64,000 nucleotides of DNA from Chryseolinea serpens (GCF_900129725.1 NZ_FQWQ01000001.1:2356001-2420000), one strand, 5' to 3'. Shown: positions 1 to 9,842, counted from the first letter of the stretch. The notes: generated from the sequence alone by a model not told the origin. Translations and numbers: made by a program.

Positions 1-2
1 AA

Positions 3-173
3 GACGAGCTTGACAAAAAAGAGCTGTCTTATATTGGCGATCATACTTTTTTCAACTTCAGCACTGAGATCAAATACAAATTCATTGCCGATAAATCCGG
101 AAAAATCGTAGAAATTAATTATTTCGATGGCGTGTGGAATATTGTTGCGAAACGGATCAGGGATAATTACTGA
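3..173 (+). CDS. C-terminal end of a truncated gene, function unknown
   Basis: An open frame runs in from the left edge of the window and ends at a TGA (171-173), giving 56 residues of a C-terminus. It contains alternating hydrophobic/charged strands (FSTEIKYKF, KIVEINYF) typical of a small beta domain. A terminal beta domain of this style is seen in some serine-hydrolase/beta-lactamase-like proteins of Bacteroidota, but 56 residues are too few to assign a family. It is convergent with the next gene (stop to stop, 33 bp). The frame is the only one of the three forward frames that stays open across the segment. Confidence 0.5.
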   Translation, partial: DELDKKELSYIGDHTFFNFSTEIKYKFIADKSGKIVEINYFDGVWNIVAKRIRDNY

Positions 174-206
174 CAAAAGAAACGTCGCCCATTCGCTTGC
201 TCCAGC

Positions 207-914
207 TTAGTCCCCGCCAAAAGTATAGGACACCCCAACCGCCAGCCGCATCCCCGACCAATCCATCCTCACTTTATCGCCCGCGTCGTTCTGAAGAAAA
301 GAATCGCTGTGCTTCAGTAACAGGTCACCTTTTATAACCGTCACGTTGTACCCCGCCAGCACGTTCACGCCAAGCGCGCCTATTCTACGAGTGACGTTAA
401 AGGCCGGTTGGAGCGACATGTTTCCGGATTTGAAATCGTAAGCCTTGTCATCTTTTTGTGTGCCCAATTGACTATGAAAGGACAGGGTCATCGTACTGTA
501 CACCATGGCCGGCGTGAGTTGAAGATTGAACTGCCACGCGGTGTTACTGGGATTTAAGCAGAGGTCGAATGGAAATCCCACGGCGATGTAGTGTGCGAGC
601 ATGTCGGTTCTTATTTCGCCGGAATAATCTTTGTAACTCGTTCGCGCGGCGCTCGATCCATATTCAGCGGAAAGACCAAAAGTATATTCGCGTTGCAGTG
701 TAAACCGGACGGCACCGTTATAGTTCCAATACGACGGAAAGGATTCGGTTATTTTGGGCGTGACCGGATAGTCGTCCAAAAGTTCCTTTTGAAAATCTTT
801 AAGTTCCGTCTGATTGTACGATCCGTAGCCGGTGTGGAACGTTAACGAGAATTGACCATGACCCACCAACGGCCAGCACAAAACAACGAGTAATACAAAA
901 CCAGTACGCATCAT
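207..914 (-). CDS. Outer-membrane beta-barrel protein
   Basis: 235 residues. A signal peptide is evident (hydrophobic FVLLVVLCWPLVG, cleavage near GHGQ at about residue 21). The mature part is rich in alternating-polarity strands with aromatic ends (LQREYTFGLSAEYGS, YIAVGFPFDLCL) and ends in GVSYTFGGD, the usual look of a small 8-10-strand outer-membrane barrel. No specific family recognised. Its ATG overlaps the stop of the upstream lipoprotein gene by one base (TGATG at 914), so the two are probably translationally coupled and their products may act together at the cell surface. A second ATG lies one codon downstream. Confidence 0.65.
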   Translation of the reverse strand: MMRTGFVLLVVLCWPLVGHGQFSLTFHTGYGSYNQTELKDFQKELLDDYPVTPKITESFPSYWNYNGAVRFTLQREYTFGLSAEYGSSAARTSYKDYSGEIRTDMLAHYIAVGFPFDLCLNPSNTAWQFNLQLTPAMVYSTMTLSFHSQLGTQKDDKAYDFKSGNMSLQPAFNVTRRIGALGVNVLAGYNVTVIKGDLLLKHSDSFLQNDAGDKVRMDWSGMRLAVGVSYTFGGD

Positions 915-2701
915 CAGTATAATCTAAGAATATAGCCTTCGGGGGTGAACAAGATGCCATTCAGCACGACAAAATCGGCGAGGTTTACGCGGTAGGGAAT
1001 CACTTCGCCGGTGTCCAGATCAGCCGCATAGATCATTTTGGTGAAGGGATTTGTAAACAAAATTTTCTTTTTCGCCGTATCGTAATATTCAAAACGGGAA
1101 CCGGCTGGTGCGGTCAAAGTTCGTTTCACCGACAGATTACTTCGATCATGAACAAAGACTAGTGCGCCTACATACGACAGCACTTCGTCGGGTCGATCTT
1201 CGCGGAATGCTATGAAAGTATTTGCATCCGGAAGTGACCCCACATAGTCGTTTAACGCCAGGCTATACATCAGTTTTCCACTTCGAAAATAAGCGCCGTC
1301 AGGGGAAAGAATATCGCTAATGTTGGAATATGATTTCAAGTACAAGGTCTTGTCGTTGGCGATGTCGTATATTTTGTTTTCGTAGTACTGCTGACTGGAC
1401 GGTGTCATGTGGCTCCAGCTAAACTTTACAATTTGATTGTTCGCGGGCGAAATCGAAAATGGACCGGAGTCCAGCGAGCTTTGAATGCCTGGAAAACTTT
1501 TCTCGGCGTGCGTGATGAAGTTTACTTGAACCAGATCACTGGGTGGCCTGGTAAAGTACACGTAGTCGCCCCGGAAAGGAACCGCATAAGAATAGCTGTC
1601 GTTTTCGATACTATCGCTGGCCACGAGGGTCACCGGATCAAAGAAAACAAGTCGCCAAACAGGAGAACCGTTGTGACCTATGCCGATCATGACATTCCTG
1701 TCGGCGTTGTAATGGTAGAACCTATACGGATTTCCCAGACGCTTTGGCAACACCATGTCCGCCACCTGTAGACTGTATGATTTGTAGGCTTGCTTCGGAT
1801 CTTTGGAATATATTTTCAGTCCGATGTCGGAAGTCGTTTTATAGCCTACCGTGTTAAGCTTCATGACAACGGTAGGCTGCTTGGCGTCGGTGATCACGAG
1901 TCGTTTCTCCTGGTTCTCTTCTATTTCGTATCGGTCGAAGGCGCTGTAAAATTTTGGTGGCCGCAAGGTGAGGGTTGCCATGCTATCGGCTGGATTGAAC
2001 TTCATGTTGAACCCGAATGTACCTTTGGCGCTTGCCACGTCGCCCGCCGACGACACTACGTTGAATACATAAAATTCATACTGGATATCGCTCACCCCCA
2101 TATAGCTGCTATCGACCCAGGAGGTTACCGCGGGATCGTCAAAATAAATAATCCTTTCCGGGTCGCCGGCGCTCGTGACGCGCAGTTGATAACGCACAAA
2201 ATTTTTCTTCTGATAGGCATCCCATCGCAATACCTGGTAGCCGTTTTCCTCCGAAAGCCGTAGGTCGGGTTGGGGCGGCGGCGCCACGTCGATCTTGACA
2301 ATCCATTTCCTCCAAACCTCCACTTGTTCGGCCTGCAGTTTTTCGGCCAGACTGCCGCTTCCCGAGGACGTAATGACGTCGATCTTAAGCTCCCACACGC
2401 CCGTTCGAAGGTAATTCGCAAGGGAGAAGGTTCCCGTAGCCGTGTTACTTTCGGTCACGTATTGATCTCCCATCGTTATCCGTACACGATCAATAACCCC
2501 CTTACCCGTAGTGGCTGTATAGCTGAATGTACCGCTCCCAAACAACTCTATGGTATCGCCATTCGGTATATCGTTAAGGGAAATATCGAAGTTCTCCAGT
2601 GACGCTGGCTCGATCGGGTTTATATATTCAGACTTGGGATCATACGTGCAGGCCAGCATAATGACGCACAACGCCAGGGCAACTGCAAAACAAAACTTCA
2701 T
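914..2701 (-). CDS. Large lipoprotein with FnIII-like and propeller-like regions
   Basis: 595 residues. Lipobox LAC with the lipidated Cys at residue 18, followed by a short Asp/Pro-containing linker, indicates an outer-membrane lipoprotein. Residues about 145-235 have the spacing of a fibronectin type III domain (YQVLRWDAY...VRYQLRVTS...YEFYVFNV). The C-terminal half repeats short strand blocks such as YVYFTRPPSDLVQVN and MYSLALNDYVGSLP, suggesting a WD/propeller-like fold. First gene of a two-gene unit with the downstream barrel protein (1-bp overlap). The function is not recognised; a surface scaffold or binding role is an inference from the architecture. Confidence 0.65.
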   Translation of the reverse strand: MKFCFAVALALCVIMLACTYDPKSEYINPIEPASLENFDISLNDIPNGDTIELFGSGTFSYTATTGKGVIDRVRITMGDQYVTESNTATGTFSLANYLRTGVWELKIDVITSSGSGSLAEKLQAEQVEVWRKWIVKIDVAPPPQPDLRLSEENGYQVLRWDAYQKKNFVRYQLRVTSAGDPERIIYFDDPAVTSWVDSSYMGVSDIQYEFYVFNVVSSAGDVASAKGTFGFNMKFNPADSMATLTLRPPKFYSAFDRYEIEENQEKRLVITDAKQPTVVMKLNTVGYKTTSDIGLKIYSKDPKQAYKSYSLQVADMVLPKRLGNPYRFYHYNADRNVMIGIGHNGSPVWRLVFFDPVTLVASDSIENDSYSYAVPFRGDYVYFTRPPSDLVQVNFITHAEKSFPGIQSSLDSGPFSISPANNQIVKFSWSHMTPSSQQYYENKIYDIANDKTLYLKSYSNISDILSPDGAYFRSGKLMYSLALNDYVGSLPDANTFIAFREDRPDEVLSYVGALVFVHDRSNLSVKRTLTAPAGSRFEYYDTAKKKILFTNPFTKMIYAADLDTGEVIPYRVNLADFVVLNGILFTPEGYILRLY

Positions 2702-2974
2702 TAGCGATAACGTTTAAGATTTTCGGGGTGTGATAACGCGAGCGGGCGAGCGCTTTTTTGATAAAATGTTATTACACCCAAAAACTAAGATCGGCAATAA
2801 AAATGATATATCGCAAGCGTTGCATCATTTATTATCCATCCTAGGTTGACCAAATGGCCTGGTCCGCCTTCATTCTTGAGTAGCGTGCCGCATTTAGCCT
2901 TAGAATTGTCGCATTCAGCCTGCGATGACAATATCCCGTGGACGAGATTTGTATAATCATAACGACCTGATAAT

Positions 2975-3661
2975 ATGAAACTTCTTCTCACTTCCGCTGG
3001 TATAAGTAACAAAAGCATCCGCAACGCACTGGTTGACCTGTTGGGCAAACCCATTGAAGAATCAAAAGCGCTCTTCATTCCCACCGCCATCTATGGCATA
3101 CGTGGTAGTGCCGAAATCATAAGACAAGTGATTTGCGGAACGGCAGGCGACCCTTTTTGCGAAGCGGGTTGGAGATCTTTAGGACTGTTGGAGCTTACAG
3201 TACTACCCACCATAAAAAAAGAACTTTGGGTGCCCATGCTTCAAGGGACAGATGCCCTGCTTGTGGGCGGTGGCGACTGTCAATACCTCTGTTATTGGAT
3301 GCAACAATCCGGACTGACCGAAATGTTACCATCGCTGCTAAACAAAATGGTGTATGTGGGTTTGAGTGCCGGAAGTATGATCATGACGCGCTTTGGAACT
3401 ACCTATGGCAATCATACTTTAGCTACGAATAGTGATAAGTCTTTTGGATTTGTCGATTTTGCCATACATCCTCATCTTGACCATGAACAGTTCCCCGATA
3501 ATTCTTTAGCAAACCAGGAAAAGTTGGCAAGAACTCTTCAGGTACCGTCTTATATGATTGATGACCAAACTGCCATTAAAATTTTTGACAACCGTATAGA
3601 AGTCGTGTCTGAGGGAAAGTGGAAGTTATTTAACCCTGACCAAGCACGAACCGCCTCATAA
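2975..3661 (+). CDS. pepE: Peptidase E (family S51 dipeptidase)
   Basis: 228 residues, the usual length for S51 enzymes. The fold signature is visible: N-terminal MKLLLTSAGI strand, LLVGGGD (about 95-101) at the GxGGN-like position, and the nucleophile elbow VGLSAGSM with Ser131. IHPHLDHEQFP near residue 170 fits the conserved His region of the family. Characterised family members are cytoplasmic and release N-terminal aspartyl residues from dipeptides or cleave cyanophycin-type Asp bonds. Stand-alone gene, divergent from the lipoprotein operon and convergent with the permease at 3715. ATG 2975 gives the standard N-terminus. Symbol given by family resemblance. Confidence 0.85.
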   Translation: MKLLLTSAGISNKSIRNALVDLLGKPIEESKALFIPTAIYGIRGSAEIIRQVICGTAGDPFCEAGWRSLGLLELTVLPTIKKELWVPMLQGTDALLVGGGDCQYLCYWMQQSGLTEMLPSLLNKMVYVGLSAGSMIMTRFGTTYGNHTLATNSDKSFGFVDFAIHPHLDHEQFPDNSLANQEKLARTLQVPSYMIDDQTAIKIFDNRIEVVSEGKWKLFNPDQARTAS

Positions 3662-3714
3662 GTATCACTGCAAGCGGCGTTGACACAGCGCAGCATTAGC
3701 AATACTAGGCATGA

Positions 3715-5976
3715 CTAACTCCTCCCTTTCAGTGTCGAAATAAAATCACTTCGATTCAGCCTGAACGCTTGAAAGACACATAGCCCAACAATCACGACAA
3801 GGCAATAGAGCATGGGATATAAAAGATCCAACCACGAGAATATTGTTGCATATACAAACGTTCTAAGCAGCTCGTTCAACCCTATGAAAGTCACCGGCCC
3901 GAAGATAACAAGGGCCGTAAACAGTTGTCTCAATAGTCCACCCGCCAGCAAGTGCGTTACATCCGACAGTCGCGCGCCAAAGAGATGGTGAACAGCGATC
4001 TCTTTCACCCTGTCGCGCACCAAGCTTACGGTTAGTCCATAGATCGCGCAACCTGCCAATAACATGGAAATGATGGTCAAGATGCGTGACAACGCATTCA
4101 ACTGATCCTGATAGGCTAACCATATTTCGAAGTGTTCATCGGAGTAATACACTTTGCCCTTTGCACCCTTTGCGTGCATGCGGCCCTCGATCCATTTCAC
4201 CGTGTTACGAATGTCCGCCTCTTCCACCCGAAAGCAGATCCAATTATGGGTAGTTTCCCTCGCATGCCTGATCTTGACGGGTTGCTCCGGCTGATTAAAA
4301 GGACTATTGATGTCTTGCATGATGCCAATGACATGCCGGTCGACTTTAGACATTTTCTTTAACGCCATTTGGTTTATCACCACCACAGAATCCCGATCGG
4401 TATACTCAAACCAATCCCCCTCAAGCATCGTGAATTGAAAGAAGTCCCTAAAGTTATAATCCACCTCCAGCACAAAGAGATCGGACCCAACCTCTTTGCC
4501 TTGTAGTTGGTTCGGAAGTTGCGAAACCGCCACCGCATCGCGTACGTTCGGATTTTTATCGGGCCACCCCGCCTTTATTTTGTGAACGGCACTATCGGAA
4601 ATATTGGGCGGACATGCCATGTAAACGACCTGGTCGTGATTTCGTCCGGGCTCTTTAATGAGCGAGTAATTGATTTGACGGCCGATCAAGAGAGACGACG
4701 CCATCAGAAAAATGCTCACACCAAATTGAACAACGGTGATAATCCGCCTGAATCGTGGAAATGTAATCGTGTCGGTACTTAACAGTCGTATCGGGCTGGC
4801 GCGAATAAAACGAATGACCATAAAGACCGGGGAGATCACCACAGCGAAAACCATTAAGACAATCGCAGACGGGAAAACGAAGTTAGAGTTCACCATCCTA
4901 TCCACGATATCGATGCCCAACACCGCGCTTATGGGATGACGGGTACCCAGAATGAGTACGACGGCCGCCAGCAATGACACACTGGTGAGTGCAAAACATT
5001 CGTAAACAAACTGAAGCAATAGCTGAAACTGCGTTTTGCCAGCAAGCTTCTTTACGGCAATCTCTTTTGACCGATTGGGCAGCGTAATAGTCGATAAGTT
5101 GATAAAACTACAAATGGCGAGCAGGAAAATCAGTGAGACAATACAAATAAGAATGGTCATACTATACACGTCACCGTGTCTGGCCTCTTCGGAAAGCACT
5201 CGCGGCCCGAAATAAATTTCTCTGATGGGTTGAAATAGATATTCTAAATGACTGCTGGTTGCGGCGAGAAATGGAGGTGGGACTTCCCCGGACGCACGAC
5301 GTCCATACACACTGCTTTGGTCCGGGGTGAAGTTCAGTGTGGCAATTGCAGACGAGTCATAGCGGATGAAAATATCAAAGTCTTCATGGGTGTTGGTTGG
5401 AAAGTCATCGAATACAGCAACCACTGGAACCGTGAGCGTGTCGCCGAACGTAGTTAGTCGTATGGCTTTACCTATGGCATCCTTATTTTCAAAATAACGC
5501 CAAGCCGTGCGTCTCGACATTATGGCTACAACTTCGGTTGACTTAGCAAAATTGTCAATGTTTCCAGCGGTGATGTCAAAAGAGAAGATTTGGTTAATCG
5601 TTGAATCGACGGCATAGATTTTTTGATCATAGGCTGGTGGGTTTCGGTCAACCAGCACGGTCACTTTCTTTAACGCCTTAACGCGTGTAATAGTGCCTGA
5701 GTCATCGAATCGGTCGCTAATACGCTTCAGAGCAGCACGGGGTATGGACGCGGACAGTCTGTTGCCGGTGTAGTCCTTATCGGTGTTGTGGGCAAGTACC
5801 CGAAATACAATGCCGGCATCTTCATGGCCTGTATCATATCCAAATTGGTGGATTGAAAAAAGCATCACAACAATGCTAACAGAAAACGCCACCGCCAGCG
5901 TGACGACCTTGAGTAGATATACATCACTGCTTCGCGACAGGATCCGGATAAACAGAGCAGAATAAAGGCGCATCAT
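3715..5976 (-). CDS. MacB/FtsX-type ABC transporter permease, short divergent member
   Basis: 753 residues in the two-module Bacteroidota layout: N-terminal TM helix (about 25-47), extracytoplasmic MacB-like core domain, three-TM FtsX module with the cytoplasmic motif RSKEIAVKKLAG, a linking TM (VVQFGVSIFLMASSLLIG), a second core domain, and a final FtsX module with RVKEIAVHHLFGA. Both motifs match the coupling-helix region usually written KEIGIRKVLGA but with substitutions, and the protein is 30-50 residues shorter than its paralogues in this window. No ATP-binding subunit lies nearby. Members probably work in lipoprotein/peptide export or mechanotransmission; the substrate is unknown. Confidence 0.85.
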   Translation of the reverse strand: MMRLYSALFIRILSRSSDVYLLKVVTLAVAFSVSIVVMLFSIHQFGYDTGHEDAGIVFRVLAHNTDKDYTGNRLSASIPRAALKRISDRFDDSGTITRVKALKKVTVLVDRNPPAYDQKIYAVDSTINQIFSFDITAGNIDNFAKSTEVVAIMSRRTAWRYFENKDAIGKAIRLTTFGDTLTVPVVAVFDDFPTNTHEDFDIFIRYDSSAIATLNFTPDQSSVYGRRASGEVPPPFLAATSSHLEYLFQPIREIYFGPRVLSEEARHGDVYSMTILICIVSLIFLLAICSFINLSTITLPNRSKEIAVKKLAGKTQFQLLLQFVYECFALTSVSLLAAVVLILGTRHPISAVLGIDIVDRMVNSNFVFPSAIVLMVFAVVISPVFMVIRFIRASPIRLLSTDTITFPRFRRIITVVQFGVSIFLMASSLLIGRQINYSLIKEPGRNHDQVVYMACPPNISDSAVHKIKAGWPDKNPNVRDAVAVSQLPNQLQGKEVGSDLFVLEVDYNFRDFFQFTMLEGDWFEYTDRDSVVVINQMALKKMSKVDRHVIGIMQDINSPFNQPEQPVKIRHARETTHNWICFRVEEADIRNTVKWIEGRMHAKGAKGKVYYSDEHFEIWLAYQDQLNALSRILTIISMLLAGCAIYGLTVSLVRDRVKEIAVHHLFGARLSDVTHLLAGGLLRQLFTALVIFGPVTFIGLNELLRTFVYATIFSWLDLLYPMLYCLVVIVGLCVFQAFRLNRSDFISTLKGRS

Positions 5977-6200
5977 GGGTTAGATGCAAATGATCTTTAA
6001 GGACGCGAATCTGCTTACGTGCAATTGCATTCGTTTCATCATCGGGATCAATGAAATTCCGTGCCAGAAGCAAAAAACATTAATCTCGAAAGGATTTGGA
6101 ATGCTGACAATCCATTTACGAACTTCCCCGTGCGAAATCGGACGACCATCTCGTTTAGCATTATAGGAAAGTAGCGTAAAAAGATCTTAATTTTGTGAAT

Positions 6201-7058
6201 ATGATTGTTCGCACCGCTCATCTTCCTATAAATAACGGAGAGTATTTACAATCCGGAGGAATCACCTTTGCGCGCTACAGGCGCGTTACGGAAGCGTATC
6301 AAACCACGGCTTTCCTTCATACCAACTGCCTCATCTATGTATTGGATGGTTATAAGCAGCTTCACTTTTCGAATGAAACGGTTACGGTAGATAAGGATAA
6401 GCTTCTGCTGATCAAAAGTGGATTATACCTAATGTCCGGGTTTATCCCCGAAGGTCTCGATTACCAGGCGGTTATCATTTATTGCTCTGATGACGTGGTG
6501 CGAAAATTTTGTTTGAAATACTTTCCCGCCCAGGAACGCACCTCAAACAAAGCATCTTCCTATCTCACCATTCAAACCAACGAATTACTAGACAGCTTCA
6601 GAGATCAGTATTTAAGTTACTTTAATAAAGCGTTCCCCAATCTCGAGGCCATCCTCCAGGTTAAGCTTTATGAATTGCTTTTGCTCTTGCTTTCAGGAGA
6701 AAATAAAGAGGAAGTAAAGACCTGGCTTCAGGCCATTGCTTTTGAACAACCCGTGGAGCTCGATCACGTCGTTAAAAAGCATTTGTTTCATCAGTTGACT
6801 TTGGAAGAATTTGCGAAACTTTCCGGCCGAAGCTTAGCTTCCTTCAAACGCGACTTTCAGAACCATTACCATACCTCTCCCAAAAAATGGATTCATCAGC
6901 AACGCCTGATCCATGCGAGAATGTTATTGCAAACCGGGAATCAAAACGTATCGGAGGTTGCTTATGCCTGTGGTTTTGAAAACATTCCTTATTTCACCCG
7001 CTCGTTTAAAAAAGAATTTGGTGTAACGCCCAGTCAGGTTCGGGTGAAAGTGCAATAG
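6201..7058 (+). CDS. AraC-family transcriptional regulator
   Basis: About 285 residues. The C-terminal 100 residues carry the double helix-turn-helix of the AraC family: LTLEEFAKLSGRSLASFKRDF for the first helix pair, NVSEVAYACGFENIPYFTRSF for the second, and the closing KKEFGVTPSQVR. The N-terminal 170 residues form a cupin-like sensor region typical of effector-binding AraC proteins. An in-frame GTG at 6195 would add two residues; ATG 6201 is preferred. It is followed after 66 bp by a co-directional SMP-30-like gene, its most obvious candidate target. Confidence 0.85.
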   Translation: MIVRTAHLPINNGEYLQSGGITFARYRRVTEAYQTTAFLHTNCLIYVLDGYKQLHFSNETVTVDKDKLLLIKSGLYLMSGFIPEGLDYQAVIIYCSDDVVRKFCLKYFPAQERTSNKASSYLTIQTNELLDSFRDQYLSYFNKAFPNLEAILQVKLYELLLLLLSGENKEEVKTWLQAIAFEQPVELDHVVKKHLFHQLTLEEFAKLSGRSLASFKRDFQNHYHTSPKKWIHQQRLIHARMLLQTGNQNVSEVAYACGFENIPYFTRSFKKEFGVTPSQVRVKVQ

Positions 7059-7098
7059 TTTGAGCTTTTTGTATAATCACTTCCGTTAGGGTTGCTTC

Positions 7099-7106
7099 TA
7101 CTTTTG
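7099..7106 (+). promoter_or_regulatory. Bacteroidota -7 box for the propeller gene
   Basis: TACTTTTG matches the TAnnTTTG -7 consensus of the Bacteroidota housekeeping sigma factor and lies 18 bp upstream of the ATG at 7125. No good -33 TTTG is seen at 19 bp spacing, so support is the -7 element and its position only. Confidence 0.35.
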
Positions 7107-7124
7107 AAGAAAAGTTTAAACACC

Positions 7125-8009
7125 ATGAAGCAACACATTCTTTTAATTCTTTTAATTCTTTTATGCTCTAGCGTATTCAAGCTATTCGCACAAACCAAAA
7201 CGATCACCACCGGCCTCCAACATCCGGAAAGCATCATCTCCGACGGAAAGTTTTTCTACGCTTCCAACATTGGGGGAGCTTTATCCCCCATGACGAAGGA
7301 CGGAGATGGATCGATCTATAAATTGTCGTTGGACGGGAAACTGATCGAGCAACGCTTTAATAAAGGCGTGCTTAACGCCCCTAAAGGGACCGCCATTGTA
7401 AACGGGGTTCTTTATGTTGCTGATATCGATCGTGTAGTAGGTGTAGATCTCCGAACCGGTGAACAGGTTAAAGAAATTGATCTTGCCTCTTTCGGAACAT
7501 CTTTCCTAAATGACATTGCGGTGAAGGATGAGACCACACTTTTTGTCGGATCGATTGATGTGAGTAAGATCTTTGTGATCACCCTTTCAAATCCGGCCAG
7601 GATTGAGGTGCTGGATGTGCCCGAAATAAAATCTCCCAATGGTTTGTACTACAATAAGCCGACGAATCAACTGTTCTTTGTGGAATTGGTGCGCAACGAT
7701 TTACTACAGGGGAGAATTGGCGTGATTGACTGGGACAAGGATAATCACCCGAAGATGACCTATTTGTCTGACCTGAAGGGAAATTATGATGGGCTTCAAA
7801 TGATTGATCGAAACACTTTGCTGGTCAGTGACTGGTATAACTTTAAAGAGCAAAAGTGCCGGTTGATCAAGGTGGACATTGCCCAGAAAAAAGCAACGCC
7901 ATTCCTGGACGATGTGGATGCGGCAGATATTCTTTATGATCAGCAGCAAAAGAGATTCATCATTCCCGGCCTATGTAAAGGAACAATCAGTACTTTAACA
8001 ATCCATTAA
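7125..8009 (+). CDS. Secreted SMP-30/gluconolactonase-like beta-propeller
   Basis: 294 residues from ATG 7125. An ATG at 7092 would add 11 residues before the signal peptide, so 7125 is preferred: it starts directly with MKQHILLILLILLCSSVFKLFAQ-type signal sequence and has a -7 box just upstream. The mature part repeats propeller blades (GLQHPESIISDGKFFYASNIGG, NGVLYVADIDRVVGVDLRTGE, SPNGLYYN, DTLLVSDWY-like). Related family proteins are periplasmic lactonases or sugar/metal-binding propellers. The metal ligands cannot be assigned confidently here. Lies downstream of an AraC regulator and ends at a strong bidirectional terminator. Confidence 0.7.
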   Translation: MKQHILLILLILLCSSVFKLFAQTKTITTGLQHPESIISDGKFFYASNIGGALSPMTKDGDGSIYKLSLDGKLIEQRFNKGVLNAPKGTAIVNGVLYVADIDRVVGVDLRTGEQVKEIDLASFGTSFLNDIAVKDETTLFVGSIDVSKIFVITLSNPARIEVLDVPEIKSPNGLYYNKPTNQLFFVELVRNDLLQGRIGVIDWDKDNHPKMTYLSDLKGNYDGLQMIDRNTLLVSDWYNFKEQKCRLIKVDIAQKKATPFLDDVDAADILYDQQQKRFIIPGLCKGTISTLTIH

Positions 8010-8020
8010 TCGCTTTTTAG

Positions 8021-8062
8021 AAAAGGCATCAGTCATATTTTATTCAATGACTGATGCCTTTT
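8021..8062. terminator. Bidirectional rho-independent terminator
   Basis: A perfect 16-bp stem (8021-8036 with 8047-8062) and a 10-nt loop. The arms begin with AAAA and end with TTTT, so it can terminate in both directions. It lies exactly between the convergent genes ending at 8009 (+) and 8078 (-). Confidence 0.9.
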
Positions 8063-8077
8063 AAACCGTTTCCGTTT

Positions 8078-8896
8078 CTACTCGAATCGCCAATTGAACA
8101 CATACCGGAGGCCTCTACTGAAGCCGTGAATGTATGAATTGCCGTGGTCGTCATCAATATGATCAATTTTAAAACTGAGCTTATTCTTTTCACGCGTTTG
8201 GTATAAACGGTTTTTGAAGACGGCAAAATCGGCCTGCATGTCAGCCGCCACATCCTCTAAATAGCCATAGGCCACATCGCTGGAAGCCAAATACAGTCTC
8301 TTATCCTTCAACTCCCTGTTCAGTAGTGTGTCGCCGTCGCCGTAAATATGTTTTAGACTCGGATCTATAGCGATGTAGCCTTCAAACAAATCCGGCCTAT
8401 TCAGCAGCGTGTAGACGACAAAGACGCCTCCATGAGAGTGCCCGGCTAAATATCTTTTCTTGCTGGCTTTATACCTTTGCTCGACAAACTCAAAAACCTC
8501 CTCCGACAAGAATTTTGAAAATTTGTCCGCTTCCCCTCCATAGGCTTTTGGCAAATAATCTCTTTGCCGTGTTTCTTTCGTCGGGTTGGCGATACCTATT
8601 AAAATTGCCCGGGGGATTCTGGTCGTGACATTAAAATAGGATTGGATACTTTGAGCAATACCAAACCGATATTCGGCATCTAATACATAAATAACGGGAA
8701 GGTTGGAGGTCAATGTATCGTAGCCGTCGGGTAAGGATACATAAATCTGTCTTTGTTCTTTTAGTACCGCAGATTTCAGGGTAACAATTTGTCCAATGAC
8801 AATTGGATTTTCGTGGGCTTTTTTAGTTTGAGCCGGCAGCGTTTTCGGCGAGAAAAATAACAGGCAGCCCACCAAAACAAAGTTGAGTCTGGTCAT
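8078..8896 (-). CDS. Secreted alpha/beta-hydrolase, esterase-D/IroE-like
   Basis: 272 residues with an N-terminal signal peptide (FVLVGCLLFFSPKTLPAQ). It has the putative-esterase (PF00756-type) pattern: an oxidising-resistant strand LPVIYVLDAEYRF near 66-78 and the nucleophile elbow AGHSHGG with Ser154; a C-terminal DDDHGNSYIHG block supplies the probable catalytic His. Family members include enterochelin esterases and S-formylglutathione-type hydrolases; an extracytoplasmic siderophore- or carbohydrate-ester hydrolase is plausible but the substrate is not shown. Convergent with the propeller gene across a shared terminator. A 234-bp AT-rich gap separates it from the TPR gene. Confidence 0.8.
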   Translation of the reverse strand: MTRLNFVLVGCLLFFSPKTLPAQTKKAHENPIVIGQIVTLKSAVLKEQRQIYVSLPDGYDTLTSNLPVIYVLDAEYRFGIAQSIQSYFNVTTRIPRAILIGIANPTKETRQRDYLPKAYGGEADKFSKFLSEEVFEFVEQRYKASKKRYLAGHSHGGVFVVYTLLNRPDLFEGYIAIDPSLKHIYGDGDTLLNRELKDKRLYLASSDVAYGYLEDVAADMQADFAVFKNRLYQTREKNKLSFKIDHIDDDHGNSYIHGFSRGLRYVFNWRFE

Positions 8897-9131
8897 ATTA
8901 AATGGGTGTTGGTTTCCAGCGAATCGATAAAAAGGTCGTTCGATCCAATAATAACTAATTTATTAGGTATAAAACTAATAAATTAGTTTTAAGTTACAAA
9001 ATCATCGAATTCCTTTAAGTTTTCAACAAACTGATCCGTTATTCGTAACCTTTGGGCTATCCCTCCAAGCTCAGCGTTTGCGTTTTTTTATTTTGTGATC
9101 ATTTCTCATTACATAGTATTAAATTAACGCC

Positions 9132-9842
9132 ATGGGATTTTTAGACTGGTTCCGCTCCGCTTCATCAAGGAAGGCAAAAATAGAAGGCCTTGAGGACAAG
9201 GCTATAACATTGGCAAATAGTCATAATTACGATGCCGCATTTGATGCCGCCAGTAGCGTGCTGAATCTTGACAAGGAAAATCTTACAGCGCTCAACATTC
9301 GCGGCCTTTGCTTTATGCACCAAAAAGAATATGAACGGGCTCTGGCAGATTTTGACAGTGTTATCTCGCTGTCGCCACGGTACTATCCTGCGATTGTCAA
9401 CAAGGGGTTGGTCAGGATGGAAAAAAAGGATTTTGAAAGTGCCATCCGCCATTTCAACGCTGCACTGAAGCTTTCACCAAAGGATGCCACGATCTATAAC
9501 AACTTGGGATTTTGTAAGTCACTGGCCGGAGATTTTCCCAGTGCGATTGCAGACCTCACGAAAGCAATAGCCCTGGCTCCGAATTTTGCTTATCCTTACA
9601 ATAACCGGGGCTTTGCAAAAATGAATTTGGACGACTTTCATGGAGCAGAATTAGATATCAACAAATCACTGGAACTGGATTCGTTGAATTCCTATGCTTA
9701 CAAGAACAGAGGGCTGCTCTATTTAAACACGCAACGACAAGCACAGGCCTGCCTGGAGTTTTATAAAGCCAAACAGTTTGGCTTTGCCGACCTCTACGGT
9801 GACGAGGTGGATGAATTGATTGAAAAGCATTGCGGGGGTTGA
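9132..9842 (+). CDS. Tetratricopeptide-repeat protein
   Basis: 236 residues built almost wholly of TPR units of 34 residues, with repeated cores such as ALNIRGLCFMHQKEYERALADFDSVISLSP, AIVNKGLVRMEKKDFESAIRHFNAALKLSP, IYNNLGFCKSLAGDFPSAIADL and PYNNRGFAKMNLDDFHGAELDI. About six units are visible. No signal peptide, so probably a cytoplasmic protein-protein interaction scaffold. The N-terminal MGFLDWFRSASS is a short amphipathic lead-in. No partner is indicated by neighbours; the adjacent gene fragment and START gene look unrelated. Confidence 0.85.
   Translation: MGFLDWFRSASSRKAKIEGLEDKAITLANSHNYDAAFDAASSVLNLDKENLTALNIRGLCFMHQKEYERALADFDSVISLSPRYYPAIVNKGLVRMEKKDFESAIRHFNAALKLSPKDATIYNNLGFCKSLAGDFPSAIADLTKAIALAPNFAYPYNNRGFAKMNLDDFHGAELDINKSLELDSLNSYAYKNRGLLYLNTQRQAQACLEFYKAKQFGFADLYGDEVDELIEKHCGG

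Noticed and set aside
6188-6195. TAATTTTG as promoter of the AraC gene
   Set aside because: It is five bases from the start codon, which would force a leaderless transcript; no -33 element was found.
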